A program made the translations under genes and the position numbers. A DNA stretch of 64,000 nt from DATKNA01 sp963755755 (GTDB taxonomy: Bacteria; Actinomycetota; Actinomycetes; Actinomycetales; Kineosporiaceae), in assembly GCA_963755755.1 (NCBI GenBank), contig CAVWLJ010000014.1, forward strand, positions 124,001 to 188,000. The letters run 5' to 3'. The notes below the pieces were generated by a model. That model did no database searches. It was not told where the DNA came from and saw nothing but the letters and a program-made list of their open reading frames with translations. Shown here piece by piece: positions 19,540 through 28,668 of the stretch; within the stretch, counting starts at the first letter, position 1, and the number at the start of each line of letters is the position of its first letter.

Positions 19540-19989
19540 ATGCCTCCCATGTCGCAGATACGGCGCTTCGACCATGTCGGCATCACTGTCGCCGACCTCG
19601 AGGCCGTGACGGCGTTCTTCGTCGGGCTCGGTCTCGAGGTCGAGGGACGGACGTTCGTGGAGGGCGAGTTCCTGGACACGGTCATCGGTATCCCCGATTC
19701 GCGGACCGAGATCGTCATGCTGCGGCCGCCCGACGGAGGGACCAGGCTGGAGCTGTCGAGCTTCGTCCGGCCCGACCACGAGCCGGGATCGCCCGCGGCG
19801 ATGGCGAACGAGCTGGGGCTGCGCAACGTGGCCTTCGAGGTCGACGATCTCCAGGCGGCCGTCGACCGCCTGGCCGCGGAGGGCTACGGCCTGGTCGGCG
19901 GCGTCGGTGAGTACGAGCACGCCTGGCGCATGGCCTACGTGCGCGGACCCGAGGGCATCATCGTCTCCCTGGCCGAACGGATCGGCTGA
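19540..19989 (+). CDS. VOC-family (glyoxalase/bleomycin-resistance fold) protein
   Basis: 149 aa, a metal-dependent lyase/dioxygenase-fold protein. It begins with the typical FDHVGITVADLEAVTAFFVGLGLEV, containing the first metal-ligand His. A second ligand is probably in RLELSSF, and the C-terminal EGIIVSLAE supplies the last Glu. Two starts are possible (19540 and 19549), nine bases apart, and no ribosome site clearly decides between them. It may act on an aldehyde or aromatic metabolite. It is immediately upstream of an ECF sigma factor operon that encodes another VOC protein. Confidence 0.88.
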   Translation: MPPMSQIRRFDHVGITVADLEAVTAFFVGLGLEVEGRTFVEGEFLDTVIGIPDSRTEIVMLRPPDGGTRLELSSFVRPDHEPGSPAAMANELGLRNVAFEVDDLQAAVDRLAAEGYGLVGGVGEYEHAWRMAYVRGPEGIIVSLAERIG

Positions 19990-20094
19990 GAGCCCACACC
20001 CATCTCGTCGCTGCTCGACCGATGACACGCGCCGTGGGCGTCGTCTCAGGCGGTACCGGGACCACGACGGCCCGGTCGGACCGCAGGAGAGAAG

Positions 20095-21060
20095 GTGCCC
20101 GCCGTGGGTGAGGTGACACACCGGACGACGGACCTCGAGTTCGCCGAGCGGGTCGAACGGCACCGCCGCGAGTTGCACGTCCACTGCTACCGGATGGTCG
20201 GGTCGTTCACGCAGGCCGAAGACCTGGTGCAGGAGACGCTGCTCAAGGCGTGGCGCCGGCGCGAGGACATCGCCGACGGGGACAACCTGCGGGCGTGGCT
20301 GTACAAGATCGCCACGAACACCTGCCTCGACCACATCAAGGCGGCCGGTCGCCGGGTCCGGTCCCTGACCTCGTTCCGGGACGTGCCGTGGCTCGAGCCC
20401 TATCCGGACCGGCTCCTCGCGGAGGCCGCCCCGCCCGGCGAGGAGCCGCACGAGCGAGCCATCGCGCGCGAGACGATCGAGCTGGCCTTCCTCGCGGTGA
20501 TCCAGCTCCTGCCGCCGCGGCAGCGGGCGGCGATCGTGCTGCGCGACGTCCTCGACTGGCCGGTTGCCGACGTCGCCGAGGTACTCGAACTCTCCGCCGC
20601 GGCCGTCAACAGCGCCCTGCAGCGGGGCCGGGCAACGTTGCGCAGCCAGTACCCGGCGTCCGAACGGGACGCCTGGACGGCACCGCCGTCGAGCGACGCG
20701 GAGCGCGAGGTCCTGCGCGCGTACATCACGGCCTACGAGGCCGGCGACGACGAGGCCACGCTCCACCTGCTGGCCGACGACATCCGCGTGACGATGCCGC
20801 CAGCTCCCTACCTGTTCGAGGGGATCGACGCCATCCGCGGGCTCGCCGCTCGGGCCCGCGCAACCGGGACGTGGCGGCTGGTGGCGACCAGCGCGAACCG
20901 TCAGCCGGCCGCCGCGTGTTACCTGCAGGATCCCGCCGACGGGGAGTTCAAGGCGTTCAAGATCGACGTCCTGCGCCTGGCCGGCGGGCGGATCAGCGAG
21001 ATCACCACCTTCGGTCGGGCGCTCTTCCCCGCCTTCGACCTGCCCGAGGTGCTGGCGTGA
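20095..21060 (+). CDS. ECF RNA polymerase sigma factor with C-terminal SnoaL-like domain (SigX5/SigG-like)
   Basis: Directs RNA polymerase to a stress regulon. It is 321 aa. Sigma region 2 spans ~25-95 (MVGSFTQAEDLVQETLLKAW, then ATNTCLDHIK) and region 4 ~140-190 (LPPRQRAAIVLRDVLDW, then ELSAAAVNSALQRG). The remaining ~120 residues are a SnoaL/NTF2-like domain, which in this sigma group replaces a separate anti-sigma factor and tunes activity. The start is GTG 20095 or GTG 20104; an AGGAG lies upstream. Its stop overlaps the next start (GTGA), so downstream genes are co-translated. Confidence 0.92.
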   Translation: MPAVGEVTHRTTDLEFAERVERHRRELHVHCYRMVGSFTQAEDLVQETLLKAWRRREDIADGDNLRAWLYKIATNTCLDHIKAAGRRVRSLTSFRDVPWLEPYPDRLLAEAAPPGEEPHERAIARETIELAFLAVIQLLPPRQRAAIVLRDVLDWPVADVAEVLELSAAAVNSALQRGRATLRSQYPASERDAWTAPPSSDAEREVLRAYITAYEAGDDEATLHLLADDIRVTMPPAPYLFEGIDAIRGLAARARATGTWRLVATSANRQPAAACYLQDPADGEFKAFKIDVLRLAGGRISEITTFGRALFPAFDLPEVLA

Positions 21061-21329
21061 CAGGCTTCAGCCGCCGCCGACACGTCATCCCTGCCCACGA
21101 CTCCCTGGCCTGCGACGACGATTGGCGCCAGGTCTACGCCGTCGTCGGGCAGGGCATCGTCGAGGTCCGCACGATCCACGGCGCGCGGATGCGCCTGGTT
21201 CCCGGAGACGTCCTGTCCCTCGCTCGCGTCGGTCCGGCCATCCTGCTCGCCGTCGGCCCGGACGACGCCGTCGTCACCACAGTCCGCCGGACGTCCCCGA
21301 CCCTCACCTCACCCGAAGGAGCACCCGCC
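21057..21329 (+). CDS. Cupin-like upstream segment, in frame with the next VOC gene
   Basis: Translation can begin at GTG 21057, which overlaps the sigma factor stop. The ~91 residues look like a short beta-barrel half: VYAVVGQGIVEVRTIHG and MRLVPGDVLSLARVG resemble the strands of small cupins. No stop codon separates it from the VOC domain starting at 21330, so the literal product is a 221-aa cupin-VOC fusion ending at 21722. Alternatively an indel has removed a stop and these are two genes. The AGGA-type ribosome site just before 21330 supports a separate VOC start. Confidence 0.6.
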
Positions 21330-21722
21330 ATGAAGATGAAGCTCGAGCTCGTCCCAGTCCCCGTCACCGACCTCGACCGGTCGGCCGCCTTCTACGAGCA
21401 GGTCGGCTTCGTCCGAGACGTCGACGTGACGCCGGCGGACGGGGTCCGCGTCCTGCAGCTGACCCCGCCGGGATCGGCCTGCTCGATCCTGCTCAGCACC
21501 GGGTTGCCCGAGATCGCCGACATGACGCCCGGCGTGGTGAAGGGCCTGCACCTGGTCGTCGAGGACATCGCGGCCGCCCGGAACGAGCTCATCGGCCGTG
21601 GTGTCCAGGTCGGCGACCTCATGCCGGTCGGCGGGGGCGTGACATACGCCGGCATCACGGATCCCGACGGCAACACCCTGACCCTGCAGCAGATGGACTG
21701 GCGCACGGGCGATGCCTACTGA
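21330..21722 (+). CDS. VOC-family glyoxalase-fold protein
   Basis: 130 aa from ATG 21330, preceded by GAAGGA about 10 bases upstream. It opens with LELVPVPVTDLDRSAAFYEQVGF, the first beta-alpha-beta-beta-beta unit. It ends with YAGITDPDGNTLTLQQMDW, where the usual metal-ligand Glu of the C terminus appears as Gln or is shifted, so metal binding is uncertain. The frame is open backwards into the cupin-like segment. It belongs to the sigma factor operon and may detoxify or bind the stress compound. Confidence 0.82.
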   Translation: MKMKLELVPVPVTDLDRSAAFYEQVGFVRDVDVTPADGVRVLQLTPPGSACSILLSTGLPEIADMTPGVVKGLHLVVEDIAAARNELIGRGVQVGDLMPVGGGVTYAGITDPDGNTLTLQQMDWRTGDAY

Positions 21723-21815
21723 TGGCCGGTGTCGATCGGAGCAGTGCCGATTCGTCATCCTCGTGACCGCCGCCGATCAGGGCGCCGGCTGCCGGCCCAG
21801 ACAGGAGGCGATCAG

Positions 21816-22646
21816 GTGAACGGACCGCGAGTGGTGCTCGACGGCCTCGGATTCCCGGAGTCGACGAGGTGGCACGACGGACGCCTCTGGTTGTGCAACT
21901 GGGGCAGCGGGGAGGTTCTCGCAGTGACGCCGGACGGGGAGCCGAAGATCGTCGCTCGCCTGGCAGCTCGGACGATCCCCTTCAGCATCGACTGGCTGCC
22001 GGACGGACGGCTGCTCGTCGTCGACGGCCCGAGACGGCTGCTCCTTCGCCAGCAGGCCCCCGGTGGTTCGCTGGAGGTCGCGGCGGACCTGACGGGCTTC
22101 GGCGCCGCGCCGCTCAACGAGATCGTGGTCGACGGCGCAGGGAACGCCTACGTCAACGCGGCCTCGGGCGCGGTCGTGCTCGTGCGGCCGAGCGGCAGCG
22201 TGGAACAGGTCGCCGAGGGTCTCCGGTGGCCCAACGGGATGGCCCTGCTGGACGACGGCCAGACGCTGGTGGTCGCCGACTCGCACGCGGAGCAGCTGAT
22301 CGGCTACGACGTCCGCGAGGACGCCACGCTGTCCGGTCGCCGCATCTGGGCCGGGCTCGACAGGGCGCCCGACGGCATCTGCGCCGACGCCGACGGAGCA
22401 GTCTGGGTCGCCAGCGTTCCGGGGAGTGGCTGCGTCCGGGTGCGGGAGGGCGGGGAGGTCCTCGACGCGATCGGCGTGGACCGCGGCTGCTTCGCCTGCA
22501 TGCTGGGCGGCGAGGACGGCCGGACCCTGTTCGTCGCCGCTGCGCAGTGGCGCGGCATGGAGGCGGCCATGAGCGAGGGGCCGGGCCTGACGGGGCAGCT
22601 GCTCGCTGTGCCCCGCCGGCCCGCTGCGCACGCCGGTCGCCCGTAG
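21816..22646 (+). CDS. SMP-30/gluconolactonase/LRE-family protein
   Basis: Six-bladed beta-propeller lactonase-type enzyme, 276 aa. The start is GTG 21816, with AGGAGG 7 bases upstream. The family features are LGFPESTRWHDGRLWLCNWGSG at the N terminus (metal-ligand Glu), PLNEIVVDGAGNAYVN in the middle (Asn ligand), GLRWPNGMAL, and ADSHAEQL (Asp). It probably opens sugar or other lactones with a divalent metal. It lies 93 bp after the VOC gene on the same strand and may be the last gene of the sigma factor operon, which would place it in the same stress or metabolite response. Confidence 0.9.
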   Translation: MNGPRVVLDGLGFPESTRWHDGRLWLCNWGSGEVLAVTPDGEPKIVARLAARTIPFSIDWLPDGRLLVVDGPRRLLLRQQAPGGSLEVAADLTGFGAAPLNEIVVDGAGNAYVNAASGAVVLVRPSGSVEQVAEGLRWPNGMALLDDGQTLVVADSHAEQLIGYDVREDATLSGRRIWAGLDRAPDGICADADGAVWVASVPGSGCVRVREGGEVLDAIGVDRGCFACMLGGEDGRTLFVAAAQWRGMEAAMSEGPGLTGQLLAVPRRPAAHAGRP

Positions 22647-23801
22647 TCCGCATCAGAGGACCAGGAACAGCACCACGGTGATGATGAGGAAGCTCGGTGC
22701 CGTGTGCGAGGCCAGGGCTATCCACGTGCTGCGGACCGGCGCGAGGGGTAGGCCGCCGCATGAACGCTGAGTCGCACTGACCCGGGGTGGACAAGCACGG
22801 CGACGTCCTCCGCGTAAAGCGAGGGCGCTACCGCCTCAACGACGGCGGGTAGCACGAGCCTCAGGTTCGCCGTCTTGGCTCGCCGCGTCGGCCTCGTCGT
22901 CCGCTAGCCACACTCCGACCCGCAAGGTCGATCAGCTCGACGGCTAGAACCGCAGGCCGCTCGCGCAGACCAGGCGGTCCGACCGCTGCCCGCACCGCGT
23001 CCTCGCCGGCGATCACGCCGACCGGGTGGCCGGCTATCCATGCGAGGACTGCGTCCCCCTCTGCTCGACATCCCTTCGATCTTCGCTATACGGACTTGGG
23101 TGTTTGGCTGGAGCCCCACAGGCGCGAGGCGCCCACGGTTGTAGAGGCGCACAGCGTCCCGCAGCTGCAGCCGTTGCGAGTCGAGGGGCCACAGCGAAAG
23201 CCGTCTGACTGTCACGACACGGAGGCGGTGGAGGATGCGGGCCTCGGACCAGCCGATGCGTTGAGCGTTCGAGTCCATCATCCCGCCCTGGGGCAGCAGC
23301 TGGTCGGCCTGCTCAAGGCGGAGCAGCTGCCGGTAGTTCAGACGCTTCGTCTCCCGCGCCCGGTCCGACGGGAGGAAGGCCGTCGCCCGGGCCCACACGA
23401 CACGACGAGCTCCAGGCGAACGCACGAACGCACACCTGAAGAACGGGCGGATCCTCCTCGAGATCCGCTCCGGCCCCGCCCACGCGACCATCCTCGTCAA
23501 CGCCGTCCAGGCCGAAATCCTCACCAGCTGAGGCAGGGTAGAAAGGCCCCAGTGGCGCAGATGCAGCCCGGGGAGACCATCACCTGGGACGCCGCCGGGG
23601 CGACATTCAGCTGAAGCCTTCTCCCACCCCGACCTGAAGCCGGAGCAGGCGGTCGACCCCAAACGAGGATCGGCTACGTCATCCGGCCTAGGTCGAGGCG
23701 GCGTCCGGGACCGCACCTGCCCACGTGCGCCTGCTCGCCTACCTCGGTCGCGAGGTCCGCGACGTCGAGTTCGTCGGCCGGTAGGTGAAAGGATCGGCGA
23801 G
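22647..23801. other. Decayed 1.15-kb stretch with gene remnants, no intact gene
   Basis: GC content appears lower than in the flanks, and no frame reads as a full protein. Remnants can be seen. On the minus strand, about 30 codons ending at 22653 read APVRSTWIALASHTAPSFLI followed by a hydrophobic tail, like the last helix of a membrane protein. On the plus strand, codons ending near 23531 read NGRILLEIRSGPAHATILVN. A further one ending at 23783 reads HVRLLAYLGREVRDVEFVGR. The remnants have their own stops but no starts. This suggests remains of lost or inserted genes, with no recognisable transposase or terminal repeats. Confidence 0.55.
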
Positions 23802-24593
23802 GTGACGGACAGCACCAGTCCGAGCTCTCACGCAGCGCCGGGATCCGCGCAGGGGAGCGAGGAGGGCTACAGAGCGCCCGACGAGCTCGTCGCCCCGATC
23901 GCCGAGAGTCTCCTCACGGAGATCGCCGCGGTCCGCCGTCCGCTCGACGCCGAACTCGCGCTGTGCCACGTCTTCGCGATCGTGGACCGGGGGATCCACG
24001 GGGACGCGCACGAGCGTGAGATGGCGCTCACCACGCTGCTGGAACAGGTCCTCGAGAATGCCGAGAACCTCGGGACCGAGCGGGCACTGGCTCTCGTGCG
24101 TACGTGTGCGTCGCTCGGCCCCGAGAGATCACGGGCGGCAGCGCGGGCGGCCGCGGAGCGGATGACGGGCGCGGGAGTGCGGGCGCCCTCGTGGATCGAG
24201 ACGATCGGCCGGCCCACGCCTCTGCGCGCGTGGCGGTACGCGGACCTCCTCGGCGAGCAGGAGTCGCTAGGCGTCCTGTTCTCATACCGAGGACGCGATC
24301 ACGCCCTCACCGTCCTGGTCGACCACCCGCTGGGCGGCGGGCTCAAGGACGTCTGGGTGGCAGAGGGCCGCAAGGCCACGGGACTGCACGACGTGGTGAG
24401 AGCCGGGATCGTCGCCGACCCCGAGCTGACCTTCGCGGACGTGGACATGGCCGTCGCGGCCGAGTGCCTGCGCAGGGCCCTTTCCCATCCGGTCGTGCCC
24501 GTTGACGACGACCAGGTCGAGGACGTCGCCGGGATGCTCTACCTGGCCCGATCGCGGAGCGAGCACCTGGGTGCGATCGTCGCCGGGTCGTAA
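23802..24593 (+). CDS. Conserved-looking hypothetical protein (263 aa)
   Basis: The start is GTG 23802. The first ~25 residues are polar and disordered. The remainder alternates helices (PIAESLLTEIAAVRRPLDAEL, EREMALTTLLEQVLENAENLG) with a central beta hairpin (LGVLFSYRGRDHALTVLVDHPLGGGLKDVWV). No signal peptide, membrane helix or catalytic motif is evident. The codon use and composition match neighbouring real genes. I do not recognise the family. It begins straight after the decayed stretch, and the next gene converges on it with 16 bp between stops. Confidence 0.75.
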   Translation: MTDSTSPSSHAAPGSAQGSEEGYRAPDELVAPIAESLLTEIAAVRRPLDAELALCHVFAIVDRGIHGDAHEREMALTTLLEQVLENAENLGTERALALVRTCASLGPERSRAAARAAAERMTGAGVRAPSWIETIGRPTPLRAWRYADLLGEQESLGVLFSYRGRDHALTVLVDHPLGGGLKDVWVAEGRKATGLHDVVRAGIVADPELTFADVDMAVAAECLRRALSHPVVPVDDDQVEDVAGMLYLARSRSEHLGAIVAGS

Positions 24594-24609
24594 CCGGCGC
24601 GCTCCGGAG

Positions 24610-25191
24610 TCAGCCGTGGAGGGTGGGCCGGTAGACGAGCTCCTGGGTGCGGCCGTCGAAGGTGTGGGCTTCGAGCAGCTCGAGGTCGAAGTCGGCGGCG
24701 CCGCCGAAGATCGGGTCGACGCCGGTCTTCCCGGTGATGACCGGGAAGATCGAGACCTGCACGCGGTCGACCAGGCCGGCCGCCATCAGGGAACGATTCA
24801 TCGCCAGGCTGCCGTGCGAGCGCAGCGGCACGTCCGACTCCTCCTTGAGCCGGCGGACGACGTCGACGGCGTCCCCGCGCTCCAGCGTCGCGTCCGGCCA
24901 GTCGAGCGGGCCGTCGAGGGTGTTCGAGACCACGGTCGTCGGGAGGTTCTTCATCCGGGTGTTGATCGGGTCGAGCTCGGACGACGAACTCGCCGGGCCC
25001 AGGAAGTGCAGGAACTCGCGGAAGGTGGTCGCCCCCAGGACGAACCGCTGCTCGCCGCCGAGCACGGCCTCGCGGCGCGCGAGGAACTCCGGCCCCTGCT
25101 TGCCCCAGTAGCCGCCCCAGTCGCCGTCCTCGCCGTACGAACCGAAGCCGTCCAGGCTGCAGAAGACGTCCCAGGTGTAGGTCGCGGACAT
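24610..25191 (-). CDS. Dihydrofolate reductase-fold (RibD C-terminal) family protein
   Basis: 193 aa, starting at ATG 25191. It has the DHFR-like alpha/beta fold used by the RibD reductase domain: TWDVFCSLDGFGSYG at the N terminus, VLGATTFREFLHFLG in the middle, VVSNTL, then LRSHGSLAMNRSLMAAGLVDRVQVSIFPVITGKTG, with the glycine-rich NADPH-contact region. Stand-alone members of this family are reductases of unknown substrate and are very common in actinobacteria. It lies 76 bp downstream of a NarL-type regulator gene on the same strand and may be co-transcribed with it. Confidence 0.9.
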   Translation of the reverse strand: MSATYTWDVFCSLDGFGSYGEDGDWGGYWGKQGPEFLARREAVLGGEQRFVLGATTFREFLHFLGPASSSSELDPINTRMKNLPTTVVSNTLDGPLDWPDATLERGDAVDVVRRLKEESDVPLRSHGSLAMNRSLMAAGLVDRVQVSIFPVITGKTGVDPIFGGAADFDLELLEAHTFDGRTQELVYRPTLHG

Positions 25192-25267
25192 GATGCTCCT
25201 TCTCGACGGGTTCGAGGTGTGGACGGCGGAACACCGCAGGACTCATCGCGAAGACGCTGATCCAGCG

Positions 25268-25933
25268 TCAGGTGCGGTAGGGCGGTGCGCCGCCGAGGTG
25301 TGCCGCGCGGGCGGCCGCGATCGCCTCGGCCCGGTCCCGCACGCACAGCTTCGTGAGGATGGCGGAGACGTTGTTGCGGACCGTCTTCTCGGTGATGTCC
25401 AGCCGGCGGGCGATGTCGGGGTTCGATGCGTGACGCGCCATGAGGTCGAGGATCTCGATCTGGCGCGACGTCAGCTCCGGGAACGCGTCCGCGCCCTGGG
25501 GGCGCCGTGGCATGGAGAAGTACCCGACCAGCCGGGCGGCGATGGCGGCGCCGAACATCGCCTCGCCGCTCCCGACCGCCGTGACGGCCCGGGTGATCTC
25601 GGCGCGGCGGGCGCCCTTGAGCAGGTAGGAGCGGGCGCCTGCCTTCAGGGCGGCGAACACGGAGTCGTCGTCCTCGATCATCGTGAGGACGACGACCCCG
25701 ACGTGCGGAGCGTCCGCCAGGATCCGACGGGTCGCCTCGACGCCGTCGAGCCCGGGCATCGCCAGATCCATGAGCACCACGTCGGGCTGCGTGGCGAGGG
25801 CGAGCGCGACGCCGGACCGCCCGTCGGCCGCCTCGCCGACGACCTCGATGTCGGGGATGGTCGCCAGCAGCCCCAGCAGGCTCGCGCGGAACCCGTCGTT
25901 GTCGTCGCACACGAGGACGCGCAGGGGGCTCAT
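25268..25933 (-). CDS. NarL/FixJ-family response regulator
   Basis: 221 aa. The receiver domain (1-120) has the acidic pair DD at 10-11, phospho-acceptor D56 in DVVLMDLAMPG, and K106 in SYLLKG. A LuxR-type HTH covers ~150-200 (LTSRQIEILDLMARHASNPDIARRLDITEKTVRNN). The start is ATG 25933, overlapping the stop of the sensor kinase gene upstream by 4 bp, so the pair is translationally coupled. It is the output of that kinase. Likely targets are nearby or its own operon; none is proven here. Confidence 0.95.
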   Translation of the reverse strand: MSPLRVLVCDDNDGFRASLLGLLATIPDIEVVGEAADGRSGVALALATQPDVVLMDLAMPGLDGVEATRRILADAPHVGVVVLTMIEDDDSVFAALKAGARSYLLKGARRAEITRAVTAVGSGEAMFGAAIAARLVGYFSMPRRPQGADAFPELTSRQIEILDLMARHASNPDIARRLDITEKTVRNNVSAILTKLCVRDRAEAIAAARAAHLGGAPPYRT

Positions 25934-27996
25934 GCTCCGGCCCGCCTCGGGGTCGGCACGGCCGGCGCGGGCGCGGTCAGCGGGAGCCGCGCGGTGACGA
26001 CGGTGCCGCGGCCCTGCGGGCCGGGATGCACGTGGAACTCGCCGCCGAGCTCCTCGGCCCGCTCGCGCATGCTCCGCAGCCCGACTCCCTCACCGCTGCC
26101 CGCGCCCAGGCCCTCGCCGTCGTCGGCCACCTCGACTCGCAGGTCCTCGCCCGCGGCCAGGACGACCCGGCAGGCGCCGGCGCGGGCATGCCGGGTCACG
26201 TTCGTCACCGCCTCGAGGACGATGCGGTACACCGCGATCTCGACGGCGGCGGGCAGCGCCTCCGGCCACACGCCGCGGACCTCGAGCCGGGCGTGCAGCG
26301 GCGACAGCAGCGCCAGATGCGTCTCCAGGGCACCGACGAGTCCCAGCGCGTCCAGCACCGGCGGGCGCTGCGTGTGGGCGAGCTGGCGGACCTCGCTCAC
26401 CGCCGCGTCGGTCTGCTGCAGCAGCACGGACAGGAGCCGGCGGGCGGCCTGAGGGTCGGTGTCCACCAGCTCGGCCGCGGTCTCGACGGTCATCCCGATC
26501 GCCGCGAGGCGGGGGCCGAGGCTGTCGTGGAGGTCCCGGCCGGTCCGGCGCCGCTCGTCCTCGACGCTCGTGACGAGGCGCTCTCGCGACGCTCGCAGCT
26601 GCAGCGACAGGCGCAGCGCGTGCAGGGCGGTGCCGATCGGCACCGCGAGGTCGTCGAGCAACCGGTGGTCGGCCGCGGTGAAGGCGTCGTGGGCGCGCTC
26701 GGCGACCAGCAGCCGGCCCACGCCGTCCCCCGCGTGCGTGAGCTCTCGAACGACGAGCGCGGGCTCACTGCCGGCGTCCGGCCGTCGCCCCGCCTCGCCG
26801 GTCGCCGTCACGCCGTCGCCGGTCCTCAGCTCCACCGCCACCCAGGGGGAACGCAGCGCCGCCGCCGTCGAGGCCGCGAGCGAGGTGAGCATGCGGTCGG
26901 GAGTGGTCGACGAGCCGGCCACCTCCTTCGCGACGCGGACGAGCGCGGCGTACGGCTGCGCCCGGTCGCCGAACAGACGACGGGCGACGACGTCCTGCAG
27001 CCGCCCCCGCAAGGGGGCGAACGCCAGGGCGACGACCGCAGCCGCCAGGAGCCGGCCGACGTCCTGTCCCGCCGGGACCACACGGGCCACCCCGACCGCC
27101 GTCACCACGTAGACGCCGAGCAGCACCGCCGTGAGCACCCCGTAGACCAGGACGCGGCCGACGACCACCCTGACGTCGAAGAGCCGGTGACGCAGGACGG
27201 CGACCGCCACGGCGACCGGCAGCACGACGGGCGCCACCTGGACCACCGGGAAGACGGCCGGGTACGCCGACGGCACGAGCAGTGCCACGGCGGCGTCCAG
27301 GGCGAACGCCGCACCCAGCACCACGCAGGCGACCGTGACCCAGAGGATCTGGGTGCGGACGTCGTCCGGCGCGGCCCGGTACCGCAGGACCAGGCTTCCG
27401 ACGGCGGCGGCTGACAAGGCGAGGGTGACCAGGGCCAGGACCTCACCGACCTGTTCCGCGCCCCTCAGCGGGAGGACGGCGTAGGGGTTGGCGTAGGACG
27501 TGTTGGGGCCGAGCCGGAGCGTCGGCCCGGCGAAGGCGCCCACGAGCACCTGCGCCGCGGCCACGAGCACGGCCAGCACCGCGACGGGACGCCACCGCGG
27601 AGTCGGGACGTGCCCGTCGGGGAAGGTCAGCGGCAGCAGGACGAACAGCAGGACCAGTGCGGGCTGGTAGATCCACCCGGCGACCCACGCGGTGGCGGGT
27701 ACCTCGCCGGCGCTCGGCGGGGCGACCGCCAGCCGCGTCTCGCACCACTGGCCGACGAGGAACGCCGTGCCGCACGCGAGCAGTAGCCACCCGCCGACGT
27801 AGCGGGGGCGCAGCCCCGCGAGCAGGGCGCCGACGACGCCGATCGCCGTCGTCGACGCCAGCAGACCCGGGGAGAAGGCACCCGGCACGCCGAGCCCCTC
27901 GAGCAGCACCAGGACGGCGAGGGCAACCGGGAGGGCGGCGAGCGCGACCGGCCGGCCCCCTGACCAGCTGAGTCGCCCGCGCGTCCGCCGCGGCAT
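25930..27996 (-). CDS. NarL-type sensor histidine kinase, multi-pass membrane
   Basis: 688 aa from ATG 27996 (the frame is open to 28032). About nine hydrophobic helices fill the first ~290 residues. A GAF-like domain follows (~330-460). The HisKA_3 dimerisation site has the phospho-His in RRTGRDLHDSLGPRLAAIGM near residue 500. The C-terminal HATPase has NVTRHARA, DDGEGLG and GVGLRSMRERAEELGG. It phosphorylates the coupled response regulator. The membrane half has no known ligand motif, so the signal is unknown. Confidence 0.95.
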   Translation of the reverse strand: MPRRTRGRLSWSGGRPVALAALPVALAVLVLLEGLGVPGAFSPGLLASTTAIGVVGALLAGLRPRYVGGWLLLACGTAFLVGQWCETRLAVAPPSAGEVPATAWVAGWIYQPALVLLFVLLPLTFPDGHVPTPRWRPVAVLAVLVAAAQVLVGAFAGPTLRLGPNTSYANPYAVLPLRGAEQVGEVLALVTLALSAAAVGSLVLRYRAAPDDVRTQILWVTVACVVLGAAFALDAAVALLVPSAYPAVFPVVQVAPVVLPVAVAVAVLRHRLFDVRVVVGRVLVYGVLTAVLLGVYVVTAVGVARVVPAGQDVGRLLAAAVVALAFAPLRGRLQDVVARRLFGDRAQPYAALVRVAKEVAGSSTTPDRMLTSLAASTAAALRSPWVAVELRTGDGVTATGEAGRRPDAGSEPALVVRELTHAGDGVGRLLVAERAHDAFTAADHRLLDDLAVPIGTALHALRLSLQLRASRERLVTSVEDERRRTGRDLHDSLGPRLAAIGMTVETAAELVDTDPQAARRLLSVLLQQTDAAVSEVRQLAHTQRPPVLDALGLVGALETHLALLSPLHARLEVRGVWPEALPAAVEIAVYRIVLEAVTNVTRHARAGACRVVLAAGEDLRVEVADDGEGLGAGSGEGVGLRSMRERAEELGGEFHVHPGPQGRGTVVTARLPLTAPAPAVPTPRRAGA

Positions 27997-28053
27997 GACC
28001 TCAGTCTCGGGGAGCCGGCCGGCCTTCGTCACTGTTCCGGGGTCCCGGTCTGG

Positions 28054-28668
28054 TCAGGCGACCTTGCGGGCGGCCACCTGCCGCAGCATGGTCGCGGCCA
28101 GCCAGGCCACGGCCAGGCCGAGGATCGCCAGCGACGGCACCGGGTCGGGCGCGAACATCTTGACGAGCACGCCCGCCAGCAGCAGCAGCCCGACGGATCG
28201 CGGGAGCACGCCGGCGCGCAGGACGGCGACCGCGAACGACAGCAACCCCACCACGAGCAGCGCCACGATCGCGATCAGCACGACGAGGACCGGCAACGGC
28301 GGATCGCCGGACCCCGACTCGGCGCCGACGAGGAGAGCCACGGCCTCCACGGCGGACGCGACGACCATCGCCCCGAGGCCCGCCAGCGCGATGCGCAGCA
28401 GGATCTCCGCGACGCGATCGCCGGCCGGCCGCTGCAGGGCACGCACGCCCCACACGGTGAGGAACAGCGCGGACAGCCAGGCCGTGTGCAGCAGGGCGCG
28501 CGGGCCGTCCGTCGTCTGCCCGCCGATCACGAGGTCGGCGACCTGGTGGGCGACCATGAGCCCCCCGGCCACCAGTCCGGCGACGCCGCCGCAGCGGATG
28601 GCCGTGAGATCACGGGGCGAGTACGAGAGGGCGGGTGCTGCTCGGCGTCCGACGGTCGAGAGGTCCAT
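28054..28668 (-). CDS. Multi-pass membrane protein of unknown function
   Basis: 204 aa from ATG 28668, with CTGGAG upstream. Six hydrophobic stretches can be seen, for example GGVAGLVAGGLMVAHQVADLVIG, LPVLVVLIAIVALLVVGLLSF and LLLLAGVLVKMF. It resembles DUF4386-type or other small actinobacterial membrane proteins but lacks motifs that would settle this. It is 57 bp upstream of the sensor kinase gene on the same strand, so it may belong to that operon and serve as a signal partner or as a protein it regulates. Confidence 0.8.
   Translation of the reverse strand: MDLSTVGRRAAPALSYSPRDLTAIRCGGVAGLVAGGLMVAHQVADLVIGGQTTDGPRALLHTAWLSALFLTVWGVRALQRPAGDRVAEILLRIALAGLGAMVVASAVEAVALLVGAESGSGDPPLPVLVVLIAIVALLVVGLLSFAVAVLRAGVLPRSVGLLLLAGVLVKMFAPDPVPSLAILGLAVAWLAATMLRQVAARKVA

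Noticed and set aside
22904..23815. A 303-codon minus-strand frame in the decayed stretch, with a segment YNRGRLAPVGLQP faintly like the end of IS3-type transposases.
   Set aside because: No DDE motifs, no terminal inverted repeats and no second transposase frame; the resemblance is too short to claim an insertion sequence.
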